Assembly: GCA_036154955.1 (NCBI GenBank)
Contig: JAYZWL010000004.1
Location: forward strand, 13,231 to 77,230
Reading direction: 5' to 3'
DNA: 64,000 nucleotides
DNA from: Albimonas sp036154955
GTDB lineage: Bacteria; Pseudomonadota; Alphaproteobacteria; Rhodobacterales; Rhodobacteraceae
Both the position numbers and the translations under genes were made by a program. The notes below the pieces were generated by a model. That model was given only the letters and a program-made list of their open reading frames with translations, made no database searches and was not told the DNA's origin. This document shows, one piece after another, positions 7,906 through 16,403 of this stretch (position 1 is the first letter of the stretch; the number at the start of each line of letters is the position of its first letter).

Positions 7906-10900
7906 ATGCCGGAGGACGAGGCCCTGCTTCGCGCCCTGGCGCAGCTCGAACGCCGCCGCACGCGGGAGGCGGCGGCGCTGCGCGAGGCCAACGCCCTGCT
8001 GGCGGGGCTGGAGCGGATGGCGGCGGCCGACGGTCCCGCGGAGGCGCTGGACGCGTTGCTCGACGCGCTGCGCGGGGCGCTGGACTGCGACGCGGCGGCG
8101 GTGCTCGCGCCCGAGGGCGGGGATATGGTCTTCGCCCGGTCCGCCGGCGCCCGCCTGGCCGGCTGGCTGCCCGACGCGCGGGCGGCGCTGGCCGCCGCGC
8201 CGCTGCGCTGCGACGAGCTGCGGACCGCGCCCTGGTGGCCGGGGGAGGGCGGGGCGCCGGCGGTCGCGCCGTCCCGCGCGCCGGCCTCCGATTCCGCCGC
8301 CGCCCCCCATCCCGCCGCCGCCCCCGATCCCGCGTCCGCCCCCGATCCCGCGTCCGCCCCCGGCCCCGATCCCGCCGACGCTCCCCGTCCCGACCCCGCG
8401 CCCGATCCCGTCGACGCCTCCGATCCCGCCGCCGGCGGCGACGGCGACGCCTGCGCCGCCGGCGATCAGGGGGCGCGCTCCGCCCCGCCTCGTCCGCAGA
8501 CGCGCCCCGACCCCCGCGGGCCCGGACCGGCCCGGCCGCGCGCGGCGCCGTCGTCGTCGCGTCGTGCGCTCGCCTCGCCCTCGGCCGCGGCTTCGCCGAA
8601 AAGCTCCGCCGCCGCTCCCGGGGACGTGGCGGCCGCCTTCGCGGGCGGCGCGCCCCATCCCGTCGATCGTCCCGTCGATCGTCCCGCCGATCCTCCCGGC
8701 GACCGGTCCGCCGATCGGACGGCCCCGCCGCCGCCGGCTTCCGGCGCGTCGCCGATCCGCGACGCGGCCGACGCCGCCCCGCCCTCCGCTCCAACGTTCT
8801 CCGCCGGCCCGACCCGCGTCTCCCCGGCCGTCCCCCCGGCCGTCCCGCCGACCGTCTCCGCCGCCGCCCCGTTGCGCGCCTGGATCTCCGCGCCCGTGCC
8901 GGCGGAGGACGGGGGGGCGTCGTTGCTCGCCTGCCTCTCCGCCCGGCCCGCGGCTTTCGGGGAGGACGACCTGCGTCTCGTCGCCCGCTTCGCCGGCCTC
9001 GCCGCGCAGGTCCTGGCCAATCACGCGCTGGCGGAGCGCAACGCCCTGCTGGCGGCGGTGGTGGACGGCTCCTCGGCCGCCGTCGTCATCGCCGAAGCGG
9101 CGCCTGCGCCCGAGCCGCGCGGCGCCGGCATCGAAGCTCCCGACGCCCCCGGCCCTCACCCGCGCCCGAAGCCCGACCCGAGCTCGAACCCCGATCCCAG
9201 TTCCGGCGGCGCCCCCCGCGCCAGCTTCCCCCTGATCTACGTCAACCGCGCGTTCGAAAGACTGACCGGCTGGTCCCGGGCCGAGGCGCTGGGCCGCGAC
9301 TGCCGCTTCCTGTCGGCGGAGCCGGAGGACGGCCCCGAACGCGCCCGCCTCCGCCAGGCGTTGCAGGAGGACGCGACCGGCCGCTTCGTGCTGCGCAACC
9401 GGGCGCGGGACGGGCGGGCCTTCTGGAACGAGCTGTCCCTGCATCCGATCCGCGACGCGCAGGGCCGGATCGACAAGATCGTCGCCACCCAGGTCGACGT
9501 GACCGAGCGGATGAAGGCGGAGCGCGACCGCGACCGCGCCCGGTCGCGCCTGATCAACGCGCTGGCCTCGCTGGGGCAGGGGTTCCTGCTGCTCGACGCC
9601 CGCGGGCGGGTGGTGTTCGCCAATCCGCCCTATCGGGACTTCTTCGCCCCGGGCGAGGCGGCCTGGACCCCGGGGCGGGAGTTCGAGGCGGTCTGGGCCG
9701 ACCGGCTGACCGCGCTGGGCCACGCCCCCGCGGCGGCGGCGGCTGCGGCGCGCGCCCGGCTGGGCGCCATGCGCGCGGGGCGGGTGGAGCGGGAGGAGAC
9801 GTTGCCGGACGGCCGCATCCTGCTGGTCACCGAACAGCCCGCGCCCGACGGCGGCTGCCTGTCGATGGCGGTCGACGTCACCCGGCTGAAGACGTCGGAG
9901 CGGATGCTGGCCGGCCGCGCCGCGGCGATGGACGCGGCCCAGGACGGCATCGCCATCGCCGACGAGGCGGGGCGGATCGTCTACATGAACCCGGCCCACC
10001 GGGCGCTGTTCGGCTTCGCGAACGAGGCCGAGGCGCTGGGTCGGCCCTGGCTCGACCTCTACGCTCCGGACCGGGCGGACTGGCTGGTGCGGCGCATCCT
10101 GCCCCAGCTTGACGCCCGCGGCGCCTGGCGCGGCGAGCTGAAGGGGCGGCGGGCGGATGGCGGGTCGGTGGACCAGGAGGTCTCGCTCACCCGCGTGGAG
10201 GGGTTCGGCCTGGTCTGCGTCAGCCGCGACACCGGGGAGCGGCGGCGGGCGGAGGCGGAGCAGGCCCGGCTGCGCGACCAGCTCCACGCCGCCCAGCGGC
10301 ATGAGGCGATCGGGGTGCTGGCCGCAGGGATCGCGCATGATTTCAACAACCTGCTCTCGGCGATCACCGGGTCCGCCGCGATGATCTCGGCCGCCTGCGC
10401 CCCCGCCTCGCCCGAACGGCGGCATGCGGAACGGATCCTGGCGGCGGGCGGGCGGGCGGCGGACCTGGTCTCGCGCCTGCTGGCGGTGGGGCGCCGGCCG
10501 GCGCACCGGGCGGAGTCCGACCTGCGCAAGGCGCTGGACGAGGCGACGGACCTGGTGCGCGCCGGCCTTCCGCCCAGCGTCGACCTGGATATCGACGCGG
10601 TGGACATGCCGCTGCGCGCCCGCATCGACCCGACCGACTTCCTGCAGGTGCTTCTCAACCTGGTGATCAACGCCCGCGACGCGATGACCGGGCCCGGCGG
10701 CGCGTCCCGCGACGGCCGGGACGGCGCGGCGGGCGCGCTTCCGCAAGGCGCGCGGCGCGAGGACGGCGGGGTGATCTCGGTGATCCTGGACGCGGCCATG
10801 TCGCCCGAGCCCGGCGACGATCCGGCCCGCCCGTCGCGGGCGGCGCCTCTCCCCGCCGCCGCGGCGCCGGCGACGTCGGTCGCGGTCGGCCGCGGCGAGG

Positions 10901-12570
10901 GCGAGGCGGCTGCGCCCGCGTCCCGGGATCGCCGCGATCCCGCCGACCCGGACCGGAGGGCGCCGGCGTCGCCGCCCGCGGCGGACGCGCCCCCCGCGCT
11001 CAGCGGAGCGCGGACCGACGCCGGGACCTCGGGGGCGGAGGGGACGCCGACCGCGCGGGACGGCGGCGCGACGCCGCGGAAAACCGCGTCGCGAACCGCC
11101 CCCGGCGCGCCGGTCTCGCCAACGGGGCGGCCCGGCGGGGCGGGCGCGCGCCTCGCGGCCGGCGAAGCGGGCGGGGCCGGATCCTCCGCGCCTCCCCCAG
11201 GGTCCGCGCCACCTCCTCGCGACACGCCCCCACCTCGCGACGCATCCGTCAGGTCCGCGGCTGCGCCTGGCGTCGCGCGGGCGGCGTCGGACGACGCGCG
11301 CCGATCCTTCGCGCCGTCGTCGCCCCCGGCCGTCGCGCCCCGCGAGGCCGCGGCGCCGGAGCCCGATGCCGCGCCGACCAAAGCGCTGCGCGCGGCGGCG
11401 CTGGGCGACGCGGCGGGCGCGCCGGATCCGCTGGCCGGCGCGCCGGGCCTCCGGCTCTGCGCCGCGCCGGCCGGGGCCGCCTGCGCCCGGCTGCGGGTGC
11501 GCGACAGCGGCTGCGGCATCCCTCCCGACCGGATTCGGGAGATTTTCGAACCCTATTTCACCACCAAGGGCGGGGCGGGCACCGGGCTCGGCCTGTCGGT
11601 GCTGGCGAGCCTGGTGCAAGGGGCGGGGGGCGGGCTCGCCCTGCGCTCGCGCGAAGGCGTCGGGACGGAGTTCGAGGTGCTCTGGCCGCTGGTCCAGACT
11701 CCGGCGGCGGGGGAGGGGCCCTCCGCGTCGGCCGAAAACGGGGCGCCCGCCTCGCCTCCCGGCGGGAGGGAGGGCGACGGCCCCGCGCCGCCGGGGCCGG
11801 GGCCGGGGCGGCCGGAGGACGGGCCGTCGGCCGCCGCGATCCGCGGGACCGAGGCGGGCGCCTCCCCCTCCGCGCCCGTGTCGCCGCCATCCGCAGCCGC
11901 CCCCTCCCCCTCGCCCCGGTCGTCCCTCTCGGTCGCGGCGCGGCCGCTGACCGGCGCGCTGATCCTCGCGGTCGACGACGACCCCGCCGCGGCCGAGACC
12001 CTGGGCGCGCTGCTGGAGGCGGCCGGGGCCGAGGCGGCGGTGTGCGCCCATCCCGACGACGCGCTCGAGGCGCTGGGCGAGGACCCGGAGGCCTGGTCGC
12101 TTCTGGTCACCGATTTCGAGATGCCGGGCCTCGACGGCGCCCAGGTGGCGGAGGCCGCGCGCCGTCTCGCGCCCGGGCTGCCGGTGGTGCTGTGCACCGG
12201 TCTCGGGTTCGAGGCGGTGCGCCGGGCGGGGGCCGAGGGGCTGTTCGACGCGGTTCTGCCCAAGCCCATCGATCCCGACCGGCTGGTCGCCGCCGCCGCC
12301 CGCGCCGTCTCGGCGCGCTCCGGCGCCGTTCCGACCTCCGGTCCCGGTTCCGGCGTCGCGCCGGGAGCCTCGCCGCCCGCCCCCCCCGTCGCGGCGAGCG
12401 ACGCCGTGAGCGACGCCGCGATCGGGGCGGAGAGCGGGGCCGCCGCCGGGACGGCGACCGGCGCCGCGTCCGGCGCCGCGGGGGACCTGCCGCAGGCGCC
12501 GGGCGCCGTCCGTTCCCGCGCCGCCCCCGCCGCCCCGTCTCCCGCCCCCGCAAGGACTGACCCGAGATGA
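7906..12570 (+). CDS. LOV/PAS hybrid histidine kinase with receiver domain
   Basis: A 1554-residue predicted soluble sensor kinase. Order: GAF-like module (about 30-395, split by a disordered insert at about 113-322), LOV domain (about 390-535), two further PAS domains, HisKA with phospho-acceptor His811 (IAHDFNN), a HATPase with N-box N918-D925 and G-box D1200-G1204, and a receiver with Asp1403. The LOV core keeps adduct Cys466 (GRDCRFL), Asn498, Asn508 and Gln529, at the same spacing as plant LOV2. About 210 low-complexity residues interrupt the ATPase fold between N- and G-boxes. It overlaps the next gene by 4 nt. GAGGTGA precedes the ATG. Confidence 0.87.
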   Translation: MPEDEALLRALAQLERRRTREAAALREANALLAGLERMAAADGPAEALDALLDALRGALDCDAAAVLAPEGGDMVFARSAGARLAGWLPDARAALAAAPLRCDELRTAPWWPGEGGAPAVAPSRAPASDSAAAPHPAAAPDPASAPDPASAPGPDPADAPRPDPAPDPVDASDPAAGGDGDACAAGDQGARSAPPRPQTRPDPRGPGPARPRAAPSSSRRALASPSAAASPKSSAAAPGDVAAAFAGGAPHPVDRPVDRPADPPGDRSADRTAPPPPASGASPIRDAADAAPPSAPTFSAGPTRVSPAVPPAVPPTVSAAAPLRAWISAPVPAEDGGASLLACLSARPAAFGEDDLRLVARFAGLAAQVLANHALAERNALLAAVVDGSSAAVVIAEAAPAPEPRGAGIEAPDAPGPHPRPKPDPSSNPDPSSGGAPRASFPLIYVNRAFERLTGWSRAEALGRDCRFLSAEPEDGPERARLRQALQEDATGRFVLRNRARDGRAFWNELSLHPIRDAQGRIDKIVATQVDVTERMKAERDRDRARSRLINALASLGQGFLLLDARGRVVFANPPYRDFFAPGEAAWTPGREFEAVWADRLTALGHAPAAAAAAARARLGAMRAGRVEREETLPDGRILLVTEQPAPDGGCLSMAVDVTRLKTSERMLAGRAAAMDAAQDGIAIADEAGRIVYMNPAHRALFGFANEAEALGRPWLDLYAPDRADWLVRRILPQLDARGAWRGELKGRRADGGSVDQEVSLTRVEGFGLVCVSRDTGERRRAEAEQARLRDQLHAAQRHEAIGVLAAGIAHDFNNLLSAITGSAAMISAACAPASPERRHAERILAAGGRAADLVSRLLAVGRRPAHRAESDLRKALDEATDLVRAGLPPSVDLDIDAVDMPLRARIDPTDFLQVLLNLVINARDAMTGPGGASRDGRDGAAGALPQGARREDGGVISVILDAAMSPEPGDDPARPSRAAPLPAAAAPATSVAVGRGEGEAAAPASRDRRDPADPDRRAPASPPAADAPPALSGARTDAGTSGAEGTPTARDGGATPRKTASRTAPGAPVSPTGRPGGAGARLAAGEAGGAGSSAPPPGSAPPPRDTPPPRDASVRSAAAPGVARAASDDARRSFAPSSPPAVAPREAAAPEPDAAPTKALRAAALGDAAGAPDPLAGAPGLRLCAAPAGAACARLRVRDSGCGIPPDRIREIFEPYFTTKGGAGTGLGLSVLASLVQGAGGGLALRSREGVGTEFEVLWPLVQTPAAGEGPSASAENGAPASPPGGREGDGPAPPGPGPGRPEDGPSAAAIRGTEAGASPSAPVSPPSAAAPSPSPRSSLSVAARPLTGALILAVDDDPAAAETLGALLEAAGAEAAVCAHPDDALEALGEDPEAWSLLVTDFEMPGLDGAQVAEAARRLAPGLPVVLCTGLGFEAVRRAGAEGLFDAVLPKPIDPDRLVAAAARAVSARSGAVPTSGPGSGVAPGASPPAPPVAASDAVSDAAIGAESGAAAGTATGAASGAAGDLPQAPGAVRSRAAPAAPSPAPARTDPR

Positions 12571-13184
12571 AGATCCTGATCGCCGACGACCACGATCTGG
12601 TGCGCGACACGCTCGCCGCCTTCCTGTCGCTGGAGGCGGACCTGGAGGTCTCGGCGGTGGAAAGCCTGCCCGCCGCCGCCGCCCGGATCGAGGCGGATGG
12701 GCCCTATGACCTGGTGCTGCTCGACTATGGCATGCCCGGGATGAACGGGCTGCAGGGCCTTGGCGAGGCGATCGGGCTGAACGGCGGGCGCCCGGTGGCG
12801 CTGATGTCCGGCGTGGCGCCCCGGGCGGTGGCGGCGGAGGCGCTGGACGCCGGCGCGGCGGGCTTCCTGCCCAAGACCATCGCCGCCGCCTCGCTGGTCC
12901 ACGCGGTGCGTTTCATGCTGGCCGGCGAGAAATACGCGCCCGTCCAGTTCATGACCGCCCCCGAGGCGGAGCCCGAGGCGCATCCGCTGGCCGAAAAGCT
13001 GTCGGCGCGGGAGATGGAGGTGCTCGGCGGCCTTTGCCGCGGCCTCTCCAACAAGGAGATCGCGCGCGAGCTGGAGTTGCAGGAGGTGACGGTCAAGCTG
13101 CATGTGAAAACGCTGTGCCGCAAGCTCGACGCCCGCAACCGCACCCAGGCGGCGATGATCGCCAAGGAGGCGGAACTGGTCTGA
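12567..13184 (+). CDS. LuxR/NarL-type response regulator
   Basis: A 205-residue two-component regulator with an N-terminal receiver (acidic D7/D8, phospho-acceptor Asp53 in VLLDYGMPG, Lys in FLPKT) and a C-terminal LuxR helix-turn-helix (LSAREMEVLGGLCRGLSNKEIA, about residues 142-200). The ATG overlaps the kinase stop (ATGA), so it is the obvious output partner of the LOV kinase, perhaps by phosphorelay through the kinase's own receiver. The target genes are unknown; no hybrid operator was identified. Confidence 0.9.
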   Translation: MKILIADDHDLVRDTLAAFLSLEADLEVSAVESLPAAAARIEADGPYDLVLLDYGMPGMNGLQGLGEAIGLNGGRPVALMSGVAPRAVAAEALDAGAAGFLPKTIAAASLVHAVRFMLAGEKYAPVQFMTAPEAEPEAHPLAEKLSAREMEVLGGLCRGLSNKEIARELELQEVTVKLHVKTLCRKLDARNRTQAAMIAKEAELV

Positions 13185-13623
13185 TCCATCGGCGCCCCTG
13201 CGGGGCGTTCCCCCGTCTCCGGCCCTCGCGGGCCTTCGGGCCGGCGCGACCCGTAGGGCGGATTTCGATCCGCCGCGGCCTTCGGGCCGGAGAGGGCGCT
13301 ATGTCGCCGAGAAGGCTCCATGGGGCCTTCGTCAGGCGTGGCTGCGGCGCCGCGACGCCTCAAGGCCAGGACGCTCGCCCGGCCGCCGGACGAGCCTCGA
13401 TCCTGCGGCGACGCGGCGGTGACGTTTCTGCTCCGGCACGATGCGGCGGGCGGGCCGGAAGGCATGGATCCGACGAGGCGCGCAGGAACCGCCGTCCTCC
13501 GCGCCGTCCTCCGGGCCCGCCCGGTTCCGCCAGGCGCCTCGCCGCCCCGCCGCGCGGGCGCCCGGGCGGGGACGGGCGGAACGGTCGGCGCGCGGCTCCC
13601 TCCCGCGCCTTTCCGCGCGACCG
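13185..13623. other. Intergenic stretch without a recognised gene
   Basis: Very G+C-rich sequence between the response regulator and the thiamine-transporter promoter. Only short hairpins are evident: GGCC-TTCG-GGCC around 13231-13242 and GGCGGAT-TTCG-ATCCGCC at 13257-13274, which may end the kinase/regulator transcript. Reading frames on both strands are Arg/Pro-rich and unrecognisable. Confidence 0.6.
13257..13274. repeat. Perfect 7-bp stem, TTCG-loop hairpin
   Basis: GGCGGAT, loop TTCG, ATCCGCC. The UUCG-type loop makes this a very stable RNA hairpin downstream of the response regulator, but no T-tract follows, so a terminator function is only possible. Confidence 0.5.
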
Positions 13624-13652
13624 TTGACAGGGCGCGCGGGGGGGCGTTAGCT
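13624..13652 (+). promoter_or_regulatory. Putative sigma70 promoter of the thiamine-precursor transporter
   Basis: A perfect -35 TTGACA at 13624-13629 is followed after 17 bp by a weak -10 TTAGCT at 13647-13652. Transcription would begin near 13659, at the 5' edge of the TPP riboswitch. Confidence 0.5.
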
Positions 13653-13661
13653 CGGGCGCAT

Positions 13662-13745
13662 CCGTCGGGGGGCCCGCAAGGGCTGAGAGGGCATCGCGCC
13701 GACCCGTCGAACCTGATCCGGGTCATGCCGGCGAAGGGAACGGAT
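13662..13745 (+). ncRNA. TPP riboswitch (THI element)
   Basis: The conserved THI-box elements are present in order: CTGAGAGGG (about 13681-13689), then GACCC, GAACCTGATCCGGGT and ATGCCGGCGAAGGGAA (about 13703-13740). This is the TPP-binding aptamer. It lies about 137 nt upstream of the NMT1/THI5-type substrate-binding gene; that long G+C-rich leader probably folds as the expression platform. TPP binding is expected to lower expression of the three transporter genes. Confidence 0.92.
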
Positions 13746-13881
13746 CCCGCGGCCCCCTCCGCCGGCGCCCCCGCGCGCCCGCGCCCGGGCCGCGCCTTTC
13801 CCCGTCGCGCGCGCCCCGGCCTCGCCGCCTCGCCGCGCCCGGGCCCCGCCCGCCGCGGCCCCGACCGAAGGGCCCCGCGCC

Positions 13882-14838
13882 ATGCGCCTGACCGCCGCCT
13901 CCGCCTTCCTGCTCGCCGCCGGCCTCGCCGCCGCCGCCCCCATCCCGGCGGCCGCCGCCGACAAGCTTTCGGTGGTGCTCGACTGGTTCGTGAACCCCGA
14001 CCACGGCCCCCTGATCGTGGCGGAGGCGCGAGGCTATTTCGCGGACGAGGACCTGGAGGTCGAGATCATCGCCCCCGCCGACCCCGCCGACCCGCCCAAG
14101 ATGGCCGCCGCCGGGCGGGCCGACATCGCCATCGGCTACCAGCCCCAGCTGCACCTGCAGATCCACGAGGGCCTGCCGCTGATCCGCGTCGGCACGCTGG
14201 TCGCCACACCGCTCAACTGCCTGCTGGTGCTGGAGGACGGCGGGGCGGAAACCATCGCCGACCTCAAGGGCAAGCGCATCGGCTACTCGGTCGCGGGGGT
14301 GGAGGAGGCGCTGCTGTCGGCCGTGCTGACCCCCGCCGGCCTGACGGTCGACGATATCGAGCTGGTCAACGTCAACTGGTCGCTCTCGCCCGCCCTGATG
14401 TCCGGTCAGGTGGACGCGGTGATCGGCGCCTTCCGCAATTTCGAGCTCAACCAGATGAAGATCGAGGGCCATCCCGGCCGCTGCTTCTTCCTCGAAGAGC
14501 ACGGCCTGCCTCCCTATGACGAACTGGTCTACCTCGCGAACCCCGAGACCATGGACCGCGCCGTGCTCGCCCGCTTCCTGCGCGCCACCGAGCGGGCCAC
14601 GCAATACATCGTCAACCATCCGGTCGAGGCCTGGGAGATCTTCTCCGGCACCGCGCCGGAACTGCAGGACGAGCTGAACGAGCGCGCCTGGTTCGACACC
14701 TATCCCCGCTTCGCGCTGCGCCCCGCCGCGGTCTCGGCCGGGCGCTACGCGGCCTTCGAGGCGTGGCTGGCCGAGGCGGGCCTGATCGAAACCGCCCTGC
14801 CGGTGGACCGGCTGGTGACCGACGTGACCGCGCGATGA
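13882..14838 (+). CDS. thiY: Thiamine-precursor ABC transporter, substrate-binding protein (NMT1/THI5 type)
   Basis: A 318-residue periplasmic protein with a Sec signal peptide (about residues 1-26, ending AAA-DKLSV) and an NMT1/THI5 fold beginning VVLDWFVNPDHGPLIVAEARGYF. ThiY homologues bind the thiamine pyrimidine precursor N-formyl-4-amino-5-aminomethyl-2-methylpyrimidine. Assignment rests on family and on the TPP riboswitch directly upstream. GAAGGG lies 9 nt before the ATG. Its stop overlaps the ATPase gene start, giving a coupled three-gene operon. Confidence 0.87.
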   Translation: MRLTAASAFLLAAGLAAAAPIPAAAADKLSVVLDWFVNPDHGPLIVAEARGYFADEDLEVEIIAPADPADPPKMAAAGRADIAIGYQPQLHLQIHEGLPLIRVGTLVATPLNCLLVLEDGGAETIADLKGKRIGYSVAGVEEALLSAVLTPAGLTVDDIELVNVNWSLSPALMSGQVDAVIGAFRNFELNQMKIEGHPGRCFFLEEHGLPPYDELVYLANPETMDRAVLARFLRATERATQYIVNHPVEAWEIFSGTAPELQDELNERAWFDTYPRFALRPAAVSAGRYAAFEAWLAEAGLIETALPVDRLVTDVTAR

Positions 14839-15587
14839 GCGGCGATCCGGGGGCGCCCGCCGCCCCGCCGGGCCTCCGCCTGAACGGCACGCTGCGCTTC
14901 GGGGCGCAGGTGCTGTTCCGGGACATCGCGCTCTCCGCCCCCGCGGCGAGCTGGACCTGCCTGCTGGGGGATTCCGGGGTGGGCAAGTCCACGGTGCTGC
15001 GCCTGCTGGCGGGCATCGACGCGGGCGCGACCCTGGACGGGGAGGCGGGCGCCGACGACGGCGCGGCCCTGGAGGGGCGGATCGCGTGGATGGCGCAGTC
15101 CGACCTGCTGGCCGACTGGCTGGACCTGACCGGGAACCTCGCGCTCGGCGCCAAGCTGCGGGGCGAGGCGCCGGACCTGACCCGCGCCGCGGCGCTGCTC
15201 GACCGCATGGGCCTCGGCCCCCATGCGCACAAGACCCCGCACATGCTCTCGGGCGGCATGCGCCAGCGCGCGGCGCTGGCCCGCGCGATCATGGAGGACC
15301 GGCCGGTCGCGCTGCTGGACGAGCCCTTCGCGGCGCTCGACCTGCGCACGCGGGCGGCGATGCAGGACCTGGCCTTCGCGGAATTCGCGGGCCGCACCGT
15401 GCTGCATGTGACCCACGACCCGCACGAGGCCGCGCGGCTGGGCCACCGCATCCTGGTGCTGACCCGCGCCGGCCTGGTGGAGGCGGAGCCCCCCGCCGGC
15501 CCCCCGATTCGCGACGCCGCCGCGCCGGAGGTGCTGGAGACGCAGGCCCGCCTGACCCGGATGCTGCTGGACGAGGCGCGGGCGTGA
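14835..15587 (+). CDS. thiZ: Thiamine-precursor ABC transporter, ATP-binding protein
   Basis: A 250-residue nucleotide-binding subunit with Walker A GDSGVGKST, ABC signature LSGGMRQRAALAR and Walker B VALLDEPFAALD; the switch His is in HVTHDPHEA. The upstream in-frame extension to 14763 lies inside thiY and is rejected; the ATG at 14835 overlaps the thiY stop (ATGA). It energises import of a thiamine pyrimidine precursor (inference from operon and riboswitch). Confidence 0.88.
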   Translation: MSGDPGAPAAPPGLRLNGTLRFGAQVLFRDIALSAPAASWTCLLGDSGVGKSTVLRLLAGIDAGATLDGEAGADDGAALEGRIAWMAQSDLLADWLDLTGNLALGAKLRGEAPDLTRAAALLDRMGLGPHAHKTPHMLSGGMRQRAALARAIMEDRPVALLDEPFAALDLRTRAAMQDLAFAEFAGRTVLHVTHDPHEAARLGHRILVLTRAGLVEAEPPAGPPIRDAAAPEVLETQARLTRMLLDEARA

Positions 15588-16372
15588 ACGCGCCCGACGC
15601 GCCCGGAGACGGCCCGCTCGCCCGCCGCCTGCGGGACCGGGCGCTGGTCGCCCTGATCCTGATCGGGGGCTGGGCGGTCGTGGCCTGGGGGACCGGCGCG
15701 CCGGCCTTCATCCTGCCCTCGCCCCTGCGGGTGGCGGAGGCCTTCGTCGCCAATGCCGGGCTGATCGGGGAGCACGCGCTCGTCACGCTGGGCGAGGTTC
15801 TGGCCGGGCTGGCGCTGGGCGCCGGGCTGGGCGCCGCCACGGCGGTATGGCTGAGCCTGTCGGAGGCCGCGCGGCGGCTGGTGATGCCGGCGCTGGTCTT
15901 CTCCCAGGCGGTGCCGGTCTTCGCGCTGGCCCCGGTGCTGACCCTGTGGATGGGTTACGGGATCTGGCCGAAGATCTTCGTGACGGTGCTGATCATCTAT
16001 TTCCCCGTCGCCTCCGCCTTCCTCGACGGGCTGCGCCGGGCGGATCCCGCGCTGATCGAGCTCGCGCGGGTCATGGGCGGCGGCCGCTGGCGGATCCTGT
16101 GGCGGATCCGGGCGCCGCTGGCCCTGCCGGACCTCGCCTCCGGCCTGCGGCTGGCGGCGGTCTACGCGCCGATCGGGGCGGTGATCGGGGAATGGGTCGG
16201 GGCCTCCAAGGGGCTCGGCTACCTGATGCTGCTGGCCAACGGCCGGGCCAAGACCGACCTGATGTTCGCCGCCCTCGTGGCGCTGGCGCTGGGGGCGGTG
16301 GCGTTGCATGCGGGCCTGGGCCTCGTCGCCGCGCGGATGGAGCGGTGGCGGCGCACCGGAAGCTGGCGATAG
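15584..16372 (+). CDS. thiX: Thiamine-precursor ABC transporter, permease
   Basis: A 262-residue BPD-type inner-membrane permease with about six hydrophobic segments. The EAA-type loop is around LIELARVMGGGRWRILWRIRAPLALPD (about residues 156-182). The GTG at 15584 overlaps the stop of the ATPase gene. Together with the two preceding genes it forms a complete riboswitch-controlled importer. Confidence 0.88.
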   Translation: MNAPDAPGDGPLARRLRDRALVALILIGGWAVVAWGTGAPAFILPSPLRVAEAFVANAGLIGEHALVTLGEVLAGLALGAGLGAATAVWLSLSEAARRLVMPALVFSQAVPVFALAPVLTLWMGYGIWPKIFVTVLIIYFPVASAFLDGLRRADPALIELARVMGGGRWRILWRIRAPLALPDLASGLRLAAVYAPIGAVIGEWVGASKGLGYLMLLANGRAKTDLMFAALVALALGAVALHAGLGLVAARMERWRRTGSWR

Positions 16373-16403
16373 GGCCGGGCGGGCGGCGCCCGGCCCGCGC
16401 GGA

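Noticed and set aside
7522..12051. A 1509-codon minus-strand reading opposite the LOV kinase gene
   Set aside because: It is an antisense shadow caused by third-position G/C bias; the sequence is Arg/Gly-rich with no family motif, whereas the plus-strand frame has all kinase motifs.
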